Below, in pieces: positions 60,200 to 64,000 of a DNA stretch of 64,000 nucleotides. Made by a program: the position numbers and the translations under genes. The DNA is from Asterias rubens. Its lineage: Eukaryota > Echinodermata > Asteroidea > Forcipulatida > Asteriidae. Where the stretch lies: NCBI RefSeq assembly GCF_902459465.1, contig NC_047083.1, positions 9,911,526 through 9,975,525 on the forward strand. The letters are read 5' to 3'. A model generated the notes under the pieces. That model saw only the letters and a program-made list of their open reading frames with translations. It had not been told where the DNA came from and made no database searches. How positions within the stretch are numbered: the first letter of the stretch is position 1; every line of letters starts with the position of its first letter.

Positions 60200-61241
60200 C
60201 GCGATAAACGGGAATCAAAGTTGGGGACCGAAAACATATGAGGGTCGATAACGTATGATGCTACGATACGATGTCAATACGATACTATCGTCGTTAGTTA
60301 GACTACTCGTAAATTCTTCAACCTCGATTTAGTTTATTATTAATTCAATTAAATTGTAAGTTACAAAAATACACAAAATACCATTCACTCATGAAAAACT
60401 CAGGGTCCAAATTTCAGACTTACAAAATGGTCCATGTGATGCCAAAAAGCTTGTAAAACTAAAAAAAAAGGTTTTTGACAGCACCAAATTTGCGCAAGGC
60501 TTTAACTTTGCGTGGAACATCTGGTGCGCAGGCTCACACCTGCGTGCACAATTTCAAGCGAGCCATCAAGTTTGCGCGCTCAGCGGAGGTTGAAGTTTGC
60601 GCGAGATTGAAGTTTGCGCCCTGTGTGTGCTGATTTATTGTGTCGTTTTGACCGTCACCCTACGTACACAATCAAATACGAGTAGTACCTGTACCCTCAA
60701 AGGGGGTATACAGATATTTTCTGCATATACACATGAGCATCATACTACTCGGAAACGAGTTTGCTAATCAAATTCACGTCTTAAAGGAGATTTTAATTTT
60801 TGATTAAAATTCACATTTGAAGAAAGATTACTAATAATTGAGGAATTTTGTCATAGTAAATTAATTTTTTTAAATTAGTATTATTAATTGGAATAAAAGA
60901 GGAAATAAATTGTAACTTTTTGATGTCTGCAGATTTTGGTTTGTGTTTCTCGCGACTGCTGAGAATGTAGTTTGGGAGAGTCACATGCATGTGTTAATTT
61001 CCAAGATGGCGGCCTCCATGATCAAGTTTCAACACAACTCCACATGGCAAAGAAATCCGCATGGCAGTGTTGCTCGTTTCTCAGTCTGATCAGTCTTTAC
61101 CGCTACATTAATATCTAAATAGGACAGAAGTTCAAAAAATTTCTACCAAAATGAGCGCTCTTGAGGTTTTTGACAGTTTCGAAAATGTGGCGAAAGCGGC
61201 TGAAAAAGAAGAAAACAGCTGGTGCAGTTTGGTGAAAACGC
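60200..61241 (+). promoter_or_regulatory. block P, copy C: promoter-like segment
   Basis: Nearly identical to 43912-44955, including the caagatggcggcc YY1-like site (about 61002-61014). About one substitution per 150 bp separates the two. Confidence 0.5.
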
Positions 61242-61276
61242 GAAGACACAGTGCCAGTTATGACTCGTTAGAATAA
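61151..61276 (+). CDS. short open frame, possible orphan first coding exon (copy C)
   Basis: Same 41-codon frame as at 44864-44989, with no difference I can see. Conservation only shows recent duplication and does not prove coding. Confidence 0.35.
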   Translation: MSALEVFDSFENVAKAAEKEENSWCSLVKTRRHSASYDSLE

Positions 61277-63445
61277 TGGCATTGTGGAAATATTATGGGG
61301 AAATCTAACCACAACAAATTAGAAGAACATCAATCATTCCTATTCAATCAGAATGTTATGCAATCGACAGACGGCCGGGCAAGAGACATGACTCTTGCTT
61401 GGCGTCGTTCATTCAACTTTCAAGATTCAACAAAACTTACTCAAAATGCCGGGTGGTCTGCCTGAAATTTACACCCATTCTCCGGCTGGCTGTTCTCTGT
61501 GATTTGATGTGAATTCCCATGGTGACACTCGCATTCGCAGACGACAGACAGCAAACAGAATATTGATTTAAAAAGAAATGTTTCCATCACAACAATAAAC
61601 GCTTTTTTTTGTTGCAGAAGTCAAAACAACAACTAGCAGTCTTAGTCCCCAATCGTGTTCCATTAGTGCTTGTTTCTTCATACTAATATCTACGTAATAA
61701 AAATACTTTAGGTACCATACTAATTCTGTAACTTCTCAAAAGAGGGCGCTGCTTACATTTTGTCGCAATTTTTGGTCGACCCGCGTCAGAAATAATTACG
61801 CCCCCCCCCCCCCCCAGTTTAAGAATTTAAATACAAGAACTACATGTATTCATTATTGAGTTAAAACGGCAAAAATCTATGAATTTATCGTCAACAGATG
61901 AGTTATTATTTTCCTGGTCCCAATGCTTCCTCCAATACTCAAAAAAAATGGAAACAAGATAAAAAGCCTTAAAAAAGGGGGCGTGATTCACGGGGCCACC
62001 GTCGTTCAAAACCACCCCCTCTATGTTTATCGTTCCTTAAATTATTTTCCCCTTTTTGGGGGAGGGGGAAAGGCACTGGAAATTTTGTGGGAGGCGCCCC
62101 TCCCCTTCCCTGCCGGCTACGCGCCGCTGCCTGCTTGGGTGACTCCTATACAAGAGATAGGACTAGGTGGTGATCGCAAATTTCGCTAACCCTAGTTTCG
62201 AAATGTGTGACCCGCTCCCTGCGCCCAATTTCATGAAACATGCTAAGCAAAATTCTGCCTGACAAAAAAAAAACACACAATATTTTGCTAAGCAAAATAA
62301 AAAAAGTTAATTGATTGGTCACAACAGTGCAGTGGGCTGGTAGCCGTTTCTGTAATGGCAGATTTTTGTCTATGCTTATGTGAGTTTTTGTGCTTACAGG
62401 TTTTATAAAATCCTTAGCCTTGGTGTCAGTGTCAACATGACCTAGGGGGCTGGGGGGGGGGGGGGGAGTTAGTCTAACTACTTTCAGACCCAGAAATCTC
62501 AACAATCAAGGTTTTTGAAAGGGGGGGGGGAGGGAGCACCAAAAGTCAGGATGGCTGCTTCCCTTTTAAGCATAAACTACAACCTGATCTCTTAAAAAAA
62601 AAAAAAAAACATGTTTAGCAGAATAACAAAAATTGTAACAAATCTTTGGACAGGATTTGCCAAATGTTTTGAAATATTGATAATTTTTGGACAACATTTG
62701 AAACTAATTTTGCTCGTTGAATATTTGGGAAAATACTGACAACAGTTTTGTGTGAAGTTTTCCCCTCAACAAAATAAACTCTAGTAAAGAAAATCAAAGG
62801 AATTGACTCAAAAAAATTAATTATTCACTACTGACCATGGAACAAATTATCTACATTTTAAAAACCTTTATTTTATTACAGACATTAAAATAATATTTAA
62901 TTAACACAATTTAAAGGTAAATATTAAACTTGGCTTGCTGTCATAAATGAACAATCTGTGTTTTTCCTCAAATTTCATGTTAAAAATAACAACAAATTAT
63001 ACACATGAGCCTTTTATACACATACTTGTCATGTGTGCATTTATACCATAAATATTCTTTTGATTGGTAAACAGTTTGTAACAGCGAAGTCTATTTTCTT
63101 TTTCAAAAACTGCCATATTCTTGAGTCGGCCATTTTAAGTCTTACTCCCTGACTGACAGGGTTTTGGATACACACAATGCTCATGAGAGTAACCAGACTG
63201 TTTTTGTCTACTGAGGAGTATCTAATAGATGTAATTGAATTGTCAAACAGGCTTAAAGGAACATTACAGAATTGGTTTTTGATAACAAAACAGTTGCTGG
63301 CAGTGTAAGAACTTTTTGTAATCCACCATATACATAAACTGACAAGGGTTTAGAAGTTTGAGATCGATCAACCATCTGGATCAGAAGAATGATATTGTGC
63401 GCTTTCTGCATGGGGCTAGAAATCATTTCAGAGGGAAATATTTCA
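61242..63445. repeat. segmental duplication block (NOSIP 3' flank), copy C, truncated
   Basis: Follows copy B closely until agggaaatatttca, then departs exactly where copies A and B carry the MITE family D pair and NOSIP. No NOSIP exon follows. A 25-bp stretch (cacactggttgatg region) is also lost near 62467. Confidence 0.88.
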
Positions 63446-63727
63446 TAGAAAAAAATGGTTCTCAAATAAGTAAAGCTATCAGACTTAAATTAAACGCATG
63501 AACTTCATAATCAGAAAAGCTCTCAGATTAAAATTAACCAATGCCTTTAATCTTTACTAATTCTGTACAATCCTGAAAACACTTATTGACCACCCGCCCC
63601 CCCCCCCCCTAACCACCAAAAAGGAAATGCAAATAAACAGGTTTTATATACTCCATATGTATTGACATCATGGAAAACGGTGTCCCAGTAAGCATCTTAC
63701 ATCATTATCTTCTTTAAAGGGAAAGTA
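63446..63727. other. non-duplicated segment, no gene seen
   Basis: AT-rich DNA with a C run near 63598-63609. I see no exon, RNA or repeat of known family here. Confidence 0.5.
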
Positions 63728-64000
63728 TTAAAGGCACTGGACACTGTTGGTAATTAATCAAAATAATTATTAGCAAAAAACCTTACTTGGTAACGAGTAA
63801 TGGGGAGAGGTTGATAGTATAAAACATTGTGAGAAACGGCTCCCTCTGAAGTGGAGTAGTTTTCACGAAAGAAGTAAATTGCCATGAATTTGATTTCAAG
63901 ACCTCAGATTTAGAATTTTGAGGTCTCGAAATCAAGCATCTGAATGCACACAACTTCAAGGGTGTTTTTTCTTTCATTATTATCTCCCAACTTCAATGAC
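63728..64000 (-). mobile_element. MITE family A, reversed, cut by the window end
   Basis: Edge ttaaaggcactggacactg, then the reverse-order internal phrases (gagaaacggctccctctgaa; ctcgaaatcaagcatctga). The other terminus lies beyond the window. Confidence 0.85.

Overview
This is a stretch of animal nuclear genome: intron-split genes with GT-AG junctions, AT-rich non-coding DNA, tRNA-derived SINEs and many palindromic MITEs with TTAA at their ends. Animal NOSIP and TRIM-NHL type proteins, together with these repeat families, suggest an echinoderm, probably a sea star. The organism is an inference; no species is proven here.

Left third (1-13.86 kb, single copy): gene-poor and repeat-rich. It holds minisatellites with about 75-bp, 175-bp and 85-bp units, several MITEs and SINEs, and a 1.5-kb degenerate C-run/A-run satellite inserted in a MITE. 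On the minus strand there is an aspartic protease (cathepsin D type) remnant: an intact last coding exon at 8134-8291 and a decayed second active-site exon at 10871-11033. Two further candidate exons (3147-3216 and 12025-12159) could not be identified.

Right part (13.86-63.45 kb): a mosaic tandem array, every gene on the minus strand. In plus-strand order it reads NOSIP 3' flank copy A, NOSIP-A (16.4-21.2), TRIM1 (24.1-26.7), TRIM2 (31.4-34.0), TRIM3 (39.5-42.1), promoter block P, NOSIP 3' flank copy B, NOSIP-B (47.5-52.5), TRIM4 (55.8-58.4), block P again, and a third NOSIP 3' flank that stops at about 63445 before reaching any NOSIP exon. Copies B and C of the TRIM flank/P/NOSIP flank block are nearly identical at an offset of about 16.29 kb.

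Each TRIM has a probable non-coding first exon, a long exon with RING, two B-boxes, a coiled coil and the start of a beta-propeller, and a last exon with the rest of the propeller. TRIM2 (about 630 aa) and TRIM4 (about 628 aa) are open. TRIM3 has a nonsense codon at the end of the long exon. TRIM1 has two frameshifts. The catalytic half is almost invariant between copies, while differences in the propeller fall in the same loop of successive blades. This fits E3 ubiquitin ligases diversifying their target-binding face. NOSIP is also a RING-type E3 ligase, so the array co-duplicates two unrelated E3 families. An intact NOSIP exon lies stranded, beside a chimeric MITE, in the 5' intron of TRIM2, which points to ectopic recombination or gene conversion between repeats.
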